From the NCBI RefSeq assembly GCF_000875975.1, contig NZ_BAWW01000066.1, positions 1-64,000 of the forward strand: DNA of 64,000 nt. The letters run 5' to 3'. A model generated the notes under the pieces. That model saw nothing but the letters and a program-made list of their open reading frames with translations, was not told the DNA's origin and did no database searches. Source of the DNA: Parachlamydia acanthamoebae (GTDB lineage: Bacteria > Chlamydiota > Chlamydiia > Chlamydiales > Parachlamydiaceae). The stretch's first letter is position 1; each line of letters begins with the position of its first letter. A program made the translations under genes and the position numbers. Shown here piece after piece: positions 26,051 through 35,664 of this stretch.

Positions 26051-26809
26051 TCAACCTAAAACATAGGGGATTAAAAAGTAGAGAAAACCAGCGCTTAAGC
26101 AGAAAAGGCCTAAATTCCATACGATAGCGGGGATATAACGATTGCCAATTTGATAAGCCGCGTAAGCTGAAGCCACACCACCAACAACAAAGCTTCCAAC
26201 TATCAGGCCATAATAGGGGACTAACCATTCAGTCAGCAAACAAATCGTAGCGCCAAGAAGAGCTCCCACCAGAGCACCAACGCCCTGCATCAAAGGATGT
26301 TCTGTTTTTTCTAGGGATAGACCCAATTCCTCTTCAACCATCACACGTAGGAGACGATCTCCATCGGCCATCAAGACATCCACAGCATCCTCTAATAGCT
26401 GACCATCAAATCCTTTCGCGGCGTATAAATCTTTAAGCTCTTCTTTCTCTTGTGCTCGATTGTGTTCAATTTCCCATTTCTCTTGCTTAAGCACCCGGTG
26501 TAACCGCTCAAGCCTTGACCAACCAAGCCAAGCGCTACGCCCTGCTTTCCAGATCGCCCAGGATAGAGCAAAAATGAGCAGTAATTTCCATGTTGTGCCC
26601 AGATACAATCCGCTTTTAAATAGCACAATTCCAAGGAGTAAAAGCCCTAGCGCCATTTCTCGTGCGGCATCTGTTCCCGCGGATAAATGACCTGGCATTT
26701 CTACCCCGTGAATTTCAGCAGAAGCCATTAATCCTTCAGCCTGCGCTTCGACAACATGGTCAATGGCATCTTTTCCTTTAAAGTGGGAGGGAGACTTATT
26801 ATCTGGCAT
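26051..26809 (-). CDS. VIT1/CCC1-family membrane protein (metal transporter-like)
   Basis: A 252-residue protein with two hydrophobic segments near residues 52-90, a long charged helical cytoplasmic region (WEIEHNRAQEKEELKDLYAAKGFDG shows the Glu-rich metal-binding pattern of the family), and three C-terminal membrane helices beginning HPLMQGVGALVGALLGA. VIT1/CCC1 proteins move Fe or Mn out of the cytoplasm. It is assigned from pattern rather than a full alignment. Start ATG 26809 has AGGA 8 nt upstream. It is co-transcribed with the P-type ATPase. Confidence 0.65.
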   Translation of the reverse strand: MPDNKSPSHFKGKDAIDHVVEAQAEGLMASAEIHGVEMPGHLSAGTDAAREMALGLLLLGIVLFKSGLYLGTTWKLLLIFALSWAIWKAGRSAWLGWSRLERLHRVLKQEKWEIEHNRAQEKEELKDLYAAKGFDGQLLEDAVDVLMADGDRLLRVMVEEELGLSLEKTEHPLMQGVGALVGALLGATICLLTEWLVPYYGLIVGSFVVGGVASAYAAYQIGNRYIPAIVWNLGLFCLSAGFLYFLIPYVLG

Positions 26810-27027
26810 CGCTATTTTCCTACTTTTTCCATTTTTCGCATCTTTTGACTATACCTAATCTCTTGAATAAATTGATAGAAACCTCTTGGAAATCTCAGTC
26901 AATCAAAACAAAAAAAATGCCTATTCAGCAAAACCTCAAAAAGACAAATTTTAATTTGATTTTAAAATTTTGAACCCGCAATGTGACGTTTAATTGACAG
27001 ACAAAAAATAGCGATGGGGTATAGACG

Positions 27028-28164
27028 GTGAAAGGACTTTTTTGGTGTCAATATGTCTTGGGGATCGGCCATCTTGTCCGAGGCTTACGCATATGTCAAG
27101 CGCTTACAAAGCATTTTGATATCGATTTTTTTCAAGGAGGAAGGGATGTTTATCTATCCTTCGATTCCCCTCGTTTCAATAAATTCATTCTTCCTGCTAT
27201 TTCAAATATTGACCAAGACCCAATTGTTGGGGTTCTCGCTTCCAAACGCAATATTTTTAGTACTTTCGAAGCAAGAAGACGTTTAATTCGTTCGCTATTA
27301 GAAGAAACCCAGGAACCTTACTCCTTTTTCTTTACAGATTCCTTCCCCTTGGGAAAATTAGCCTTTACGGAAGAAATTTTGGAAATTATAGACATTCTCA
27401 AAAAAGCTAATCCCCATTGTCTAATCATCAGCTCAGTCAACGACGTCTGTTATAATGGAGGAGGAAATTGTAAAGAAGCAGGTGATATTTTACATAATTT
27501 CTATGACTATCTGTTTGTCCACTCAGATCCTAATTTTGTCCGCTTAGAAGAAACCTCAAGTGTCGTACGAGAGTCCCAAAATCAAATCTTTTACACAGGC
27601 TACGTTGCAACACCACCTCCAGAGCATATCCCGAAAGAAAAATCCAAAAAAATTCTGATATCTGCGGGTGGCGGAGCTGTATGTTCTGAGCTTTTGCACG
27701 CAGTTGCGCAAATCACGATTTTCTTTCCCGATTATGAATTTAACTTTGTCTTAGGCCCTAATTCTCCCAAAACGATTCATCATGATTTGCAAGTGATGCA
27801 AAAAATGCTCCATCCCTCCAACATCCAAATCTCCCATTTTTTACCGAATTTTACCGAGCATTTAAGTCGCAGCGCTTTATTGATCACTCTTGGAGGAAGC
27901 ACTCTTGCAGATATGTGTCAGACACGTACACCTGGTCTTGTCTATCCTTATGTATCACCCAAAACGCGTGAACAACCTTTTCGAGCTCAAAAATTTGCAG
28001 AAAAAGGAGTTGTGACTGTGTTAAGCGCTGAAGATTTAAAACCAGAAAGATTAATCAAACTCATTCGAGATCGAATTGCGACACCGTTCCCCGACATTCA
28101 AATCAATGGGAATGGTGCAGAAAATTCAGCTAAACTATTACTTGAGCTTTTAAATAAAAAATGA
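27028..28164 (+). CDS. MurG/GT28-like glycosyltransferase, first copy
   Basis: A 378-residue predicted glycosyltransferase of the GT-B fold. The N-terminus GLFWCQYVLGIGHLVRGL has the GxGH acceptor-site loop. The C-terminal half has ILISAGGGAV and LITLGGSTLADM, typical nucleotide-sugar-binding turns. The GTG start is supported by exact alignment with the paralog at 30435. It ends in a 4-bp overlap with the deacetylase gene. Sugar and acceptor are unknown. It is the first gene of a four-gene operon. Confidence 0.82.
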   Translation: MKGLFWCQYVLGIGHLVRGLRICQALTKHFDIDFFQGGRDVYLSFDSPRFNKFILPAISNIDQDPIVGVLASKRNIFSTFEARRRLIRSLLEETQEPYSFFFTDSFPLGKLAFTEEILEIIDILKKANPHCLIISSVNDVCYNGGGNCKEAGDILHNFYDYLFVHSDPNFVRLEETSSVVRESQNQIFYTGYVATPPPEHIPKEKSKKILISAGGGAVCSELLHAVAQITIFFPDYEFNFVLGPNSPKTIHHDLQVMQKMLHPSNIQISHFLPNFTEHLSRSALLITLGGSTLADMCQTRTPGLVYPYVSPKTREQPFRAQKFAEKGVVTVLSAEDLKPERLIKLIRDRIATPFPDIQINGNGAENSAKLLLELLNKK

Positions 28165-28823
28165 AAATCTTTTTTCGTGATGATGATTTAGGATGGAATC
28201 GAGAGCGCTTTCAAAAGCTGCTCAATCTTTTTGCTTCTCATCAAACAAAGTTAAATGTCGCTGCTATTCCACGCAGTTGCGAAGAGCTTTATCTTCCAAA
28301 AACTTTTGCAGATCAACAAGATATTCTTCAAATCCACACACATGGCTATGCGCACGTCAATCGTATCCCCATTGGCAAACGTTGTGAATTTGACGAAACC
28401 CGCTCACTGGAAGATGTTGAAAAAGAAATGGGCGAGGGGAAAGAAATCCTGGAAAAGCTATTTCCAAATCTCTATTTTCCTGCTTTTACCCCTCCTTGGA
28501 ATAACCTTCCGGATAAATTCGTACCTACTTTGATTAAGGTCGGATATAAAATTTTGTCTCGAAGCGATGCTTCTCACACAACGCCTGCTGTAGGCATTCA
28601 AAATCTGGACGTCGCATTAAGCTTACATTCAAGTAAACGCAAGTTATATATTCCTCATACATTCATTCTTGACGAAGTGAGGAAAAGCTCCTTACATCCC
28701 TATGGAATCCTCTTACATCATGCCATGATGGATGATTTAGATTTTTCTTTTCTCGATCTGTTATTAAAAAAATTGAATGAGGAAAACGTAACGGCATACT
28801 TCTTCAGTGAGCTGCAAACATGA
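28161..28823 (+). CDS. Polysaccharide deacetylase family protein (NodB-like)
   Basis: A 220-residue protein. The N-terminal FFRDDDLGW carries the motif 1 aspartates (Asp7-9), and HTHGYAH at 59-65 has the HxxxH metal ligands (His61, His65). FTPPWNNL near 117 corresponds to motif 3. These are the catalytic elements of metal-dependent N-deacetylases acting on GlcNAc-containing glycans or glycolipids. There is no signal peptide, so it probably acts in the cytoplasm on a lipid-linked or nucleotide-linked intermediate. Both ends overlap neighbours by 4 bp, indicating translational coupling. Confidence 0.8.
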   Translation: MKIFFRDDDLGWNRERFQKLLNLFASHQTKLNVAAIPRSCEELYLPKTFADQQDILQIHTHGYAHVNRIPIGKRCEFDETRSLEDVEKEMGEGKEILEKLFPNLYFPAFTPPWNNLPDKFVPTLIKVGYKILSRSDASHTTPAVGIQNLDVALSLHSSKRKLYIPHTFILDEVRKSSLHPYGILLHHAMMDDLDFSFLDLLLKKLNEENVTAYFFSELQT

Positions 28824-30418
28824 ATCCTATTGATTATGTCCTCATTCTTTGTTCTTTTGTTTTATTTCCTTTAGTCAACAGAGGCATTCTGTGCTTTTCA
28901 GGCGATCTCACTAAGTTACATTCAGAATCTGATCTTTTTAGAGCGCAGACCGAAAAACACCTAAGCAAAATCGACGATATTTTTTTTTATCGATGGGTTC
29001 CCCCCCTTTTTTTAACTGGATTGAGCGGTATATTTTGGCCGTTTTTTAACTGGCAGACATTTGATGACACAGAAATTGTGCGATTTTTTATTGTTTTCAT
29101 CTGCGCCATTATCACCTGGAAAGCAGCGACGTTAGATCGCGATCTTGTCACGGATAAGCCAAGCATCCCATCCCGCTTAGCTTTAATAGGCGCCTTATGT
29201 GGTGTCTATTTTTACCCTGGATTCATTGTGCTATTCATCTTTCTCGCCATCCATTATAACCGCTCCTGGTATCATCACCAGCTTATGGCTCTACGAATAT
29301 TGCAAATGTTTGCCTCTTTAATCGCGACAACAGCCTTAATTAATGGAATTCAATTTTTCTTGCGCACCCCCTACCCTCCACACTTGGCAGTCCCTATGTT
29401 TCTCTTTTTATGGGTGATTGCCGCCCATTACTTTTATTCGGGTGTGGCAAAAATGAAGTTGGGCAAACATTGGTATAGCTGGGCCATGGATAATCGGATT
29501 CACTACCTAGCCATTTCAGCTTATCTTTGGGGATGGATGCGTCAACAGAATGTTCAAACTAGATTACAATGGATTCAAAAAATCGCTCCTTATGATCGTC
29601 TTTTTCAATTTGGCACGCTCTTTTTCGAGTGTGGATGGGTTGTCTGCGGCTTTTCCTCCCTATTGGCTCAAATATGGTGTTTCCAAGCAATCCTTTTTCA
29701 TTTTCTGGTGTTTGCCTTGTCGGGAATCTTTTTTTGGCAGTCGATTTTGATCCATTTTGCCTTTATGAACATTCTCCATTTTCTTCCTTTCGAGGCTTCA
29801 AGTGCCTTATTTAAACCGTGGAATGCGGTTATCTTTGCGCTTCTTTTGATTTTCCTCTTACCTAAAAAAATCCTTTGGAATGCACAGAAGTTGGCTTGGT
29901 GGGATTCTCCTTTTGAAGGCCGTGTACACTGGTATGTTGTCGGGAAAAGTGGTAAACGTTATGGGCTTTACAATAATTTTATGGATCCGCATGAACGGTT
30001 TTTTGGACGCCATACGCCATTTTTTTTGATTCCACATCCGATGTTCCATGGGCACCTTGGAGAGGTTAATTCGCTTGAATTAAGGGATGCTATTATTGCC
30101 TCAAATGGAGATCCAAGAAAAATTGAAATGATCAGAAAACAATGCGGATATTACGTCTATCATCCGGTTTTAGAGAAGGCTCACGATGATTATATCAAGC
30201 AGTTTTTTTTGAATTTTAATGCGGGAAAAACGAAACAGATTGTCCCCAAATGGCTCAAAGCCCCTGGAGGTCAGTTTTATTACTGGGGTCAGTTGCCTCC
30301 ATTTAAGGGACAAGAGCCGGTAGCCCAAGTGCTTGTCTTTTTCAAAGAAGAGTATTGCGATGGGAATAAAATTATTGTGGTGAATGACAATCTTTTAAAA
30401 GTGATCCACATTTCATAA
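28820..30418 (+). CDS. HTTM-like polytopic membrane protein with soluble C-terminal domain
   Basis: A 532-residue protein. About eight to ten hydrophobic segments fill residues 1-350, including a YFYSGVAKMKLGKHWYSWAMDN stretch that resembles the HTTM (vitamin-K-dependent carboxylase-like) domain. Residues 355-532 are soluble and aromatic-rich (WWDSPFEGRVHWYVVGKSGKRYG, HPMFHGHLGEV). HTTM proteins are poorly characterised. The overlap with the deacetylase (4 bp) and the short gap to the second glycosyltransferase (16 bp) tie it to glycan or glycolipid modification or export, which is inference. The HTTM resemblance is moderate. Confidence 0.6.
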   Translation: MNPIDYVLILCSFVLFPLVNRGILCFSGDLTKLHSESDLFRAQTEKHLSKIDDIFFYRWVPPLFLTGLSGIFWPFFNWQTFDDTEIVRFFIVFICAIITWKAATLDRDLVTDKPSIPSRLALIGALCGVYFYPGFIVLFIFLAIHYNRSWYHHQLMALRILQMFASLIATTALINGIQFFLRTPYPPHLAVPMFLFLWVIAAHYFYSGVAKMKLGKHWYSWAMDNRIHYLAISAYLWGWMRQQNVQTRLQWIQKIAPYDRLFQFGTLFFECGWVVCGFSSLLAQIWCFQAILFHFLVFALSGIFFWQSILIHFAFMNILHFLPFEASSALFKPWNAVIFALLLIFLLPKKILWNAQKLAWWDSPFEGRVHWYVVGKSGKRYGLYNNFMDPHERFFGRHTPFFLIPHPMFHGHLGEVNSLELRDAIIASNGDPRKIEMIRKQCGYYVYHPVLEKAHDDYIKQFFLNFNAGKTKQIVPKWLKAPGGQFYYWGQLPPFKGQEPVAQVLVFFKEEYCDGNKIIVVNDNLLKVIHIS

Positions 30419-30434
30419 TGAATAAGGATACCCG

Positions 30435-31556
30435 ATGAGAGGACTTTTTTGGTGTCAGTATCTTTTGGGAATAGGCCACCTAGTACGAGGGTTACGTCTG
30501 TGCCAAAGCCTTGTGCAAAATTTTGATATCGATTTCCTTCAGGGTGGTCGAGAGATCCATCAAACCCTTCCATCCCCTCGTTTTCATAAAATTCCTCTTC
30601 CTGCTATTTCCCACATCCCTAGTGCGGTAGAATCCTACGAATATATCTTAAAAAAACGACGTGATTATCTGGAGGCATTTTTAACACTTCCTTATCAGTT
30701 CTTTGTTTCTCAATCCTTTCCCATGGGAAAACACGATTTTAAGAATGAAGTTTTAGATATCATCTCGCGTGTAAAAAAAATCAACCCAGATTGCCTAATC
30801 ATTTGCTCATGCTTAGATTATATCCCCACGGATTCCAAACAAATCGAATCGATTTATCCCATCCTTGATCGCTATTATGACAAAGTCTTCATTCATTGTG
30901 ATCCGCAAATTCTCAATCTCCATGAAACATCCTCGCTAGCTCAAAAGCTAGGGAATAAACTTGTTTACACAGGCTACGTTTCCAGTGGTCACGCAGTACC
31001 ACAATCGACAGGCGAACGGTTAAAACGCATTATGGTGACGATGGGAGGAGGATCTATTGGGGGAGAACTCCTGCGAGCAGCCGCAGAAGTTTCGATTTTT
31101 TTTCCTGATTATGAATTTTTGCTAGTCATTGGACCCCAGGCCCACCCAAACTTGGCAAAAGATTTATGGCAATTTCAACAGATCATTGGAGGCAATATCC
31201 GCATTGTTCCTTTTCTTTCAAATTTCACAGAGGAATTACAGAAATGTGCACTTTCGATCAGCTTAGGAGGGAGCACGATTATTGATTTGTGTGAAACCAA
31301 AACACCAGGAATTATCTATCCTTATCCTTCAAAATTCAGCAAGCAACGGATACGTGCAGAACAGTTTGCACTTAAAAACATTCTGCAGGTGATTTCTCCA
31401 GAGGAGTTAGCTCCCGATCGGTTACGTAGAATTATTGAAAAAGCTTTGAATTCCTCTTTTCCCACTATCGACATCAACCTCAATGGCGCGGAAAATATGC
31501 GTCGAGGCATTCAAAGCCTTATAGAAAAACAAAAAAAAGCTAAATTTATTTCTTAG
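30435..31556 (+). CDS. MurG/GT28-like glycosyltransferase, second copy
   Basis: A 373-residue paralog of the protein at 27028, alignable from end to end: GLFWCQYLLGIGHLVRGL, YTGYVSSG, IMVTMGGGSIGGELL and ISLGGSTIIDLCETKTPG mirror the first copy. Divergence is substantial in the middle (acceptor-facing) region, which suggests a different acceptor or linkage rather than a recent duplication. It closes the operon. Its last 11 bp overlap the 3' end of the convergent gene at 31546. Confidence 0.82.
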   Translation: MRGLFWCQYLLGIGHLVRGLRLCQSLVQNFDIDFLQGGREIHQTLPSPRFHKIPLPAISHIPSAVESYEYILKKRRDYLEAFLTLPYQFFVSQSFPMGKHDFKNEVLDIISRVKKINPDCLIICSCLDYIPTDSKQIESIYPILDRYYDKVFIHCDPQILNLHETSSLAQKLGNKLVYTGYVSSGHAVPQSTGERLKRIMVTMGGGSIGGELLRAAAEVSIFFPDYEFLLVIGPQAHPNLAKDLWQFQQIIGGNIRIVPFLSNFTEELQKCALSISLGGSTIIDLCETKTPGIIYPYPSKFSKQRIRAEQFALKNILQVISPEELAPDRLRRIIEKALNSSFPTIDINLNGAENMRRGIQSLIEKQKKAKFIS

Positions 31557-32424
31557 CTGTAACGGCGGCTGTTAGGTCAGCTAAAACTTGATCTGTATCG
31601 TGAAGACGTGCAGTCCCTGGCCCCCCTAGACCACTCATGTCCGGCGTACTAGAATAAAGCCCTAAAACATTCTCATGTTGCCCATAATCCTCCAGCTTCT
31701 TGAAGACCTCTGATGATTGGCTGATCACTAATAAAATGATCTTTGCATGAGAATTATTATGTTTGAGATCTTGAATAAATTTTTCAAACTTTAAAAAATC
31801 CTGAATTCGGTCATTTATCACAAAAGGGAAAATGATATTTTTTTCTTGGGTTACTTGAATGGGTCTATACTCAACAGCTTTAGAACCAGTCAGCTTTTCA
31901 AAAATCTTCCCTAATCCTTCTATGCGATTAAAGAATGGAGCATCACTAGGATCCTGCACATAGACAACAGCCGGAGGCAGAGTTTCTCCTCGTTTTTCTT
32001 CATTTCGGACTTCAGGATTTTTTGTGACAGAAGAAGCTCCAAAGTCTCTCCCTTTAGGATTTTTTACAGGAACAGAATTGGTCGATGGTTTTTGAACATT
32101 TTTGCAGATCATTTCAATGGCTTTTTGAAATGCGTTCTTTTTTAGATATCCAGCAAATTCCTGTGGATTCGAAGCCTCTTTTTTGTGTCGATCTAACCAG
32201 TTAACTAAACTATTACGGTTGACATAGACAATTTTTGAGTTAGAATCGGTTATTTTTGTGACTACTCCAATCAACCTTAGAAACCCAGGAATCGCGCCCC
32301 ATAATTTAACCGGAAATTTATAATAACGAACCCCACTTTTTCCTGTGTTTGGATCCTTATCATCTTCTGCTGTAAAAGAACCGAAATAGCAACGATTTTG
32401 ATCAAATGACACTTTCATAAACAC
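31546..32424 (-). CDS. Hypothetical protein
   Basis: A 292-residue protein (or 290 from the second ATG). It has no signal peptide. The N-terminal ~105 residues look like one domain (VSFDQNRCYFGSFTAED, VNRNSLVNWLDRHKK). A Ser/Lys-rich linker (about 110-150) leads to a C-terminal alpha/beta domain (VVYVQDPSDAPFF, IIFPFVINDRIQDFLKFEKFIQDL, AKIILLVISQSSEVFKKL) that could be macro- or Rossmann-like. I recognise no family. Its tail overlaps the convergent glycosyltransferase. An effector role is possible in an intracellular bacterium but nothing in the sequence proves it. Confidence 0.65.
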   Translation of the reverse strand: MFMKVSFDQNRCYFGSFTAEDDKDPNTGKSGVRYYKFPVKLWGAIPGFLRLIGVVTKITDSNSKIVYVNRNSLVNWLDRHKKEASNPQEFAGYLKKNAFQKAIEMICKNVQKPSTNSVPVKNPKGRDFGASSVTKNPEVRNEEKRGETLPPAVVYVQDPSDAPFFNRIEGLGKIFEKLTGSKAVEYRPIQVTQEKNIIFPFVINDRIQDFLKFEKFIQDLKHNNSHAKIILLVISQSSEVFKKLEDYGQHENVLGLYSSTPDMSGLGGPGTARLHDTDQVLADLTAAVTAKK

Positions 32425-32525
32425 CCCTATTTTATTATATTATACCAATAAATAAGCATTATTGTTAATTAACAATCCCATATACAAATACTTTACAATT
32501 AAAAATAAATATCACTGCTCGATTT

Positions 32526-32580
32526 TGCCTTTCTGAGGCTCTCAAAAATAAAAACATGCTTGCTGGATTTGAGAAAGGCA
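32526..32580. repeat. Inverted repeat upstream of transketolase
   Basis: TGCCTTTCT (32526-32534) and AGAAAGGCA (32572-32580) are perfect complements 37 bp apart, and an inner CTCAAA/TTTGAG pair strengthens the structure. It ends 47 bp before the tkt start. It could be a leader hairpin or an operator; unassigned. Confidence 0.45.
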
Positions 32581-32627
32581 GCTACAGTGTAGGAATTAAT
32601 CCCATTTAACAATAGCTGGAGCCCTCC

Positions 32628-34631
32628 ATGGAGAAAAAGATTTTAGACCCCAATCTTAAACAAATTCTAAGTAAGATCGCGAACACGATCCGCGGATTAT
32701 CGATGGATGCTGTTCAAAAAGCCAATTCTGGACATCCAGGACTTCCCATGGGTTGCGCAGAAATTGGGGCCTATTTATGGGGACACACCCTTCAACAAAA
32801 CCCCAAAGATTCCAAATGGATGAATCGTGACCGCTTTATCCTTTCCGCCGGTCATGGATCTATGCTTCTTTATTCCTGCTTGCACTTAGCTGGCTACCAA
32901 GTCACCCTCGAAGACATCAAAAATTTTAGACAACTTCACTCTAAAACTCCAGGTCATCCTGAATCTCTCGATACAGATGGTGTTGAAACAACAACGGGTC
33001 CGCTCGGCCAAGGATTAGGAAATGGCGTTGGACAAGCTTTAGGTCTAAAACTTTTGGAAGCCCGCTTTAATACGCCTAAGCAAAAAATTCTGAACCCTAA
33101 AGTTTTTGTTTTGATGGGTGATGGCTGTGTCATGGAAGGTGTGACTTCAGAAGTTTCGGCATTCGCGGGACACCTTCAACTCGACAATTTAATCGCCATC
33201 TATGATGCAAACCATGTCACACTGGATGGTCCTCTCCAGGAATCTGGCTCCGAAAATACGTTTGAACGGTATAAATCCTATGGATGGGATGTGTATGAAA
33301 TTGATGGCAATGATTTAGATGAACTACATACAACCATTTCGCACATCAGAGAAAATCAAACAAAACCCACGCTCATTATTGCCCATACAATCATCGGGAA
33401 AGGCTCTCCACATAAAGCAGGGACATCTCAGGCCCACGGCTCACCTCTTGGTGTAGAAGAAGTTAAAGCGTCAAAAATTGCTTTAGGGATTCCTGAAGAG
33501 CCTTTTTTTGTTCCACAAGCTGTTTACGATTTCTTTAAAGTAAGACAAAAGCAACAAGCTCAAGTGGAAGAGGATTGGAAAAAAGAATTTGAAGAATGGG
33601 CAAAAACAAATCCTCAGCTTTTAAAAGAAATGGAAATCATGATTCATAAAAAGCTGCCAGTTAATCTGGAAGAGCAACTGAAAGCTATAGAAATCAAGAG
33701 TCCTGTTGCGGGCCGAAAAGCGTCCCAAGTTGTTTTAGAAAAATTGGCAGATCTTCTTCCCTTCCTCTATGGTGGTTCAGCGGACTTGTCGGTATCCGAT
33801 TTAACAATGATTCAGCAATTCCCGATTGTCACACCAGGCAACTTTAAAGGACGCAACATCAAATTTGGAATCCGCGAATTTGGAATGGCAACAATGGCAA
33901 CGGGGATGTCGCAAACGGGAATGATCATTCCTTTTGTCGGAACATTTTTAACATTCTCCGATTATATGAGAAATGCCATCCGCTTAGCTTCTTTGATGAG
34001 ACAACAGGTTATCTACCAATTCACACACGATTCGATTTTCTTAGGAGAAGATGGTCCAACACACCAACCGATTGAACATCTGGCGGCTTTACGCGCAATG
34101 CCACAATTGCATGTGATTCGCCCAGCCGATGCCAATGAAGTGCGTATGGCATGGATTGCAGCGCTCAATTATAAAGGACCGACAGCTCTCATTTTATCAA
34201 GACAAAATCTTCCAACACTTGATTCCACAAATGTGCCTTATTCGGAAGGTGTTGCAAGAGGTGCGTACATCATCAAGAAAGAGGTCTCTTCTCCTCCTAA
34301 CTTTACACTTATCGCAACAGGTTCTGAAGTTTCCCTAGCGCTAGATGTGTCCAAAGAACTAGAAAAAATTGGTAAATCCGTGCGAGTCATTTCTATGCCT
34401 TGTTGGGAACTTTATGAAAAACAAAACCCAGAATACAAAGAGTCCATTTTTGGTGGAGATCTTGGTCAAAGGGTGAGCATCGAAGCAGGGGTAGAGCAAG
34501 GATGGCATAAATATATTGGCCGATCAGGCACTGCAATCAGCATGGAAAGTTATGGTGCTTCGGCTCCTGCTAGTGCGCTAGCAACTGAATTTGGATTTAC
34601 TGTTAATGCAATCCTAGAACAAATCCTCTAA
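32628..34631 (+). CDS. tkt: Transketolase
   Basis: A 667-residue thiamine-diphosphate enzyme of the pentose phosphate pathway, moving two-carbon units between ketose and aldose phosphates. N-terminal motifs are SGHPGLPMG and GPLGQGLGNGVG, and the ThDP motif MGDGCVMEG is followed by the metal-site NN-like DANHVTLDG. The pyrimidine domain has FGIREFGMATMATGM and TFLTFSDYMR. Length is normal. hemE starts 13 bp after the stop, so the genes are probably co-transcribed. Confidence 0.96.
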   Translation: MEKKILDPNLKQILSKIANTIRGLSMDAVQKANSGHPGLPMGCAEIGAYLWGHTLQQNPKDSKWMNRDRFILSAGHGSMLLYSCLHLAGYQVTLEDIKNFRQLHSKTPGHPESLDTDGVETTTGPLGQGLGNGVGQALGLKLLEARFNTPKQKILNPKVFVLMGDGCVMEGVTSEVSAFAGHLQLDNLIAIYDANHVTLDGPLQESGSENTFERYKSYGWDVYEIDGNDLDELHTTISHIRENQTKPTLIIAHTIIGKGSPHKAGTSQAHGSPLGVEEVKASKIALGIPEEPFFVPQAVYDFFKVRQKQQAQVEEDWKKEFEEWAKTNPQLLKEMEIMIHKKLPVNLEEQLKAIEIKSPVAGRKASQVVLEKLADLLPFLYGGSADLSVSDLTMIQQFPIVTPGNFKGRNIKFGIREFGMATMATGMSQTGMIIPFVGTFLTFSDYMRNAIRLASLMRQQVIYQFTHDSIFLGEDGPTHQPIEHLAALRAMPQLHVIRPADANEVRMAWIAALNYKGPTALILSRQNLPTLDSTNVPYSEGVARGAYIIKKEVSSPPNFTLIATGSEVSLALDVSKELEKIGKSVRVISMPCWELYEKQNPEYKESIFGGDLGQRVSIEAGVEQGWHKYIGRSGTAISMESYGASAPASALATEFGFTVNAILEQIL

Positions 34632-34644
34632 ATTGAAGGACTCC

Positions 34645-35664
34645 ATGAGCCATTCGTTTTTTCTTGATGCCCTAAACTGCAAAAATCAGGCTCGCCCTCC
34701 CGTTTGGCTCATGCGCCAAGCGGGTCGCTATATGCCTCAGTATCGAGCCATGCGAGAAAAATATTCTTTCTTAGACATGTGCCACCAACCCGAGCTGGCG
34801 ACTGAAGTCACATTAATGCCAATTCAAACATTTGGTATGGATGCAGCCATTCTATTTTCTGACATTCTGGTTATTCCAGAAGCCCTCAGAGTGGGGCTTC
34901 GATTTGAAGAAACGAAAGGCCCTATCATAGAACGTCCTCTTAATACTTTAGAGGATATTCAAAATCTTCCTAACGTCCACATTCCCGAGGCCTTGAGCTA
35001 CGTTTCCGAAGCAATCAAAACAATGCTTCCGCATCTAAAAGTCCCCCTTATAGGTTTTTGCGGCGCACCTTTTACACTAGCCAGCTACCTCATAGAGGGA
35101 GGATCAAGCAAAACCCTAAAGAAAACAAAACAATGGATGCTGCGAGAGCCTGCGAGTTTTCATCAACTTTTGAATCGTCTGGCTGATTTAACCGTTGATT
35201 ATCTGAAACTCCAAATTGAGTCGGGTGTAAAAGCCCTCCAAATTTTCGATTCTTGGGCGCACGTTTTGGGACATTTTCAATTTCAAGAATTTTCCCTTGG
35301 ATATCTCAAAAAAATCGTAGATGCACTTGCTTCGACCAACATTCCCATTATTCTCTTTTGCCGAGGTTCTTCAGTATTTGCACCCTCACTTGCCTCACTC
35401 CGACCTGCTGCCATTAGTTTGGACTGGAATAGCGATTTAAAAGCTGTGCGACAAATGCTTCCTTCCAAGATTGCCCTACAAGGAAATCTGGACCCTGACA
35501 TCTTGTACGCCCCAAACCCAACAATCCGGCAACATGTCTCACAAATGCTCAAAGATATGCACCAAGACCCTGGCTATATCTTTAATTTAGGTCACGGAAT
35601 TCATCCTGATACTCCCATGGAAGCGGTTCATACTTTAGTGGATTGTGTCCAAAATGACCGTTAA
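34645..35664 (+). CDS. hemE: Uroporphyrinogen decarboxylase
   Basis: From ATG 34645, which has GAAGGA 4 nt upstream (an upstream TTG would place the ribosome site inside the gene), the product is 339 residues. It converts uroporphyrinogen III to coproporphyrinogen III in haem synthesis. Visible signatures are PPVWLMRQAGRYMPQYR, GFCGAPFTLASYLIEGG and FNLGHGIHPDTP. The catalytic Asp lies in FSDILVIPEALR. Its end overlaps the next haem gene by 11 bp (or 20 from the GTG start). Confidence 0.96.
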   Translation: MSHSFFLDALNCKNQARPPVWLMRQAGRYMPQYRAMREKYSFLDMCHQPELATEVTLMPIQTFGMDAAILFSDILVIPEALRVGLRFEETKGPIIERPLNTLEDIQNLPNVHIPEALSYVSEAIKTMLPHLKVPLIGFCGAPFTLASYLIEGGSSKTLKKTKQWMLREPASFHQLLNRLADLTVDYLKLQIESGVKALQIFDSWAHVLGHFQFQEFSLGYLKKIVDALASTNIPIILFCRGSSVFAPSLASLRPAAISLDWNSDLKAVRQMLPSKIALQGNLDPDILYAPNPTIRQHVSQMLKDMHQDPGYIFNLGHGIHPDTPMEAVHTLVDCVQNDR

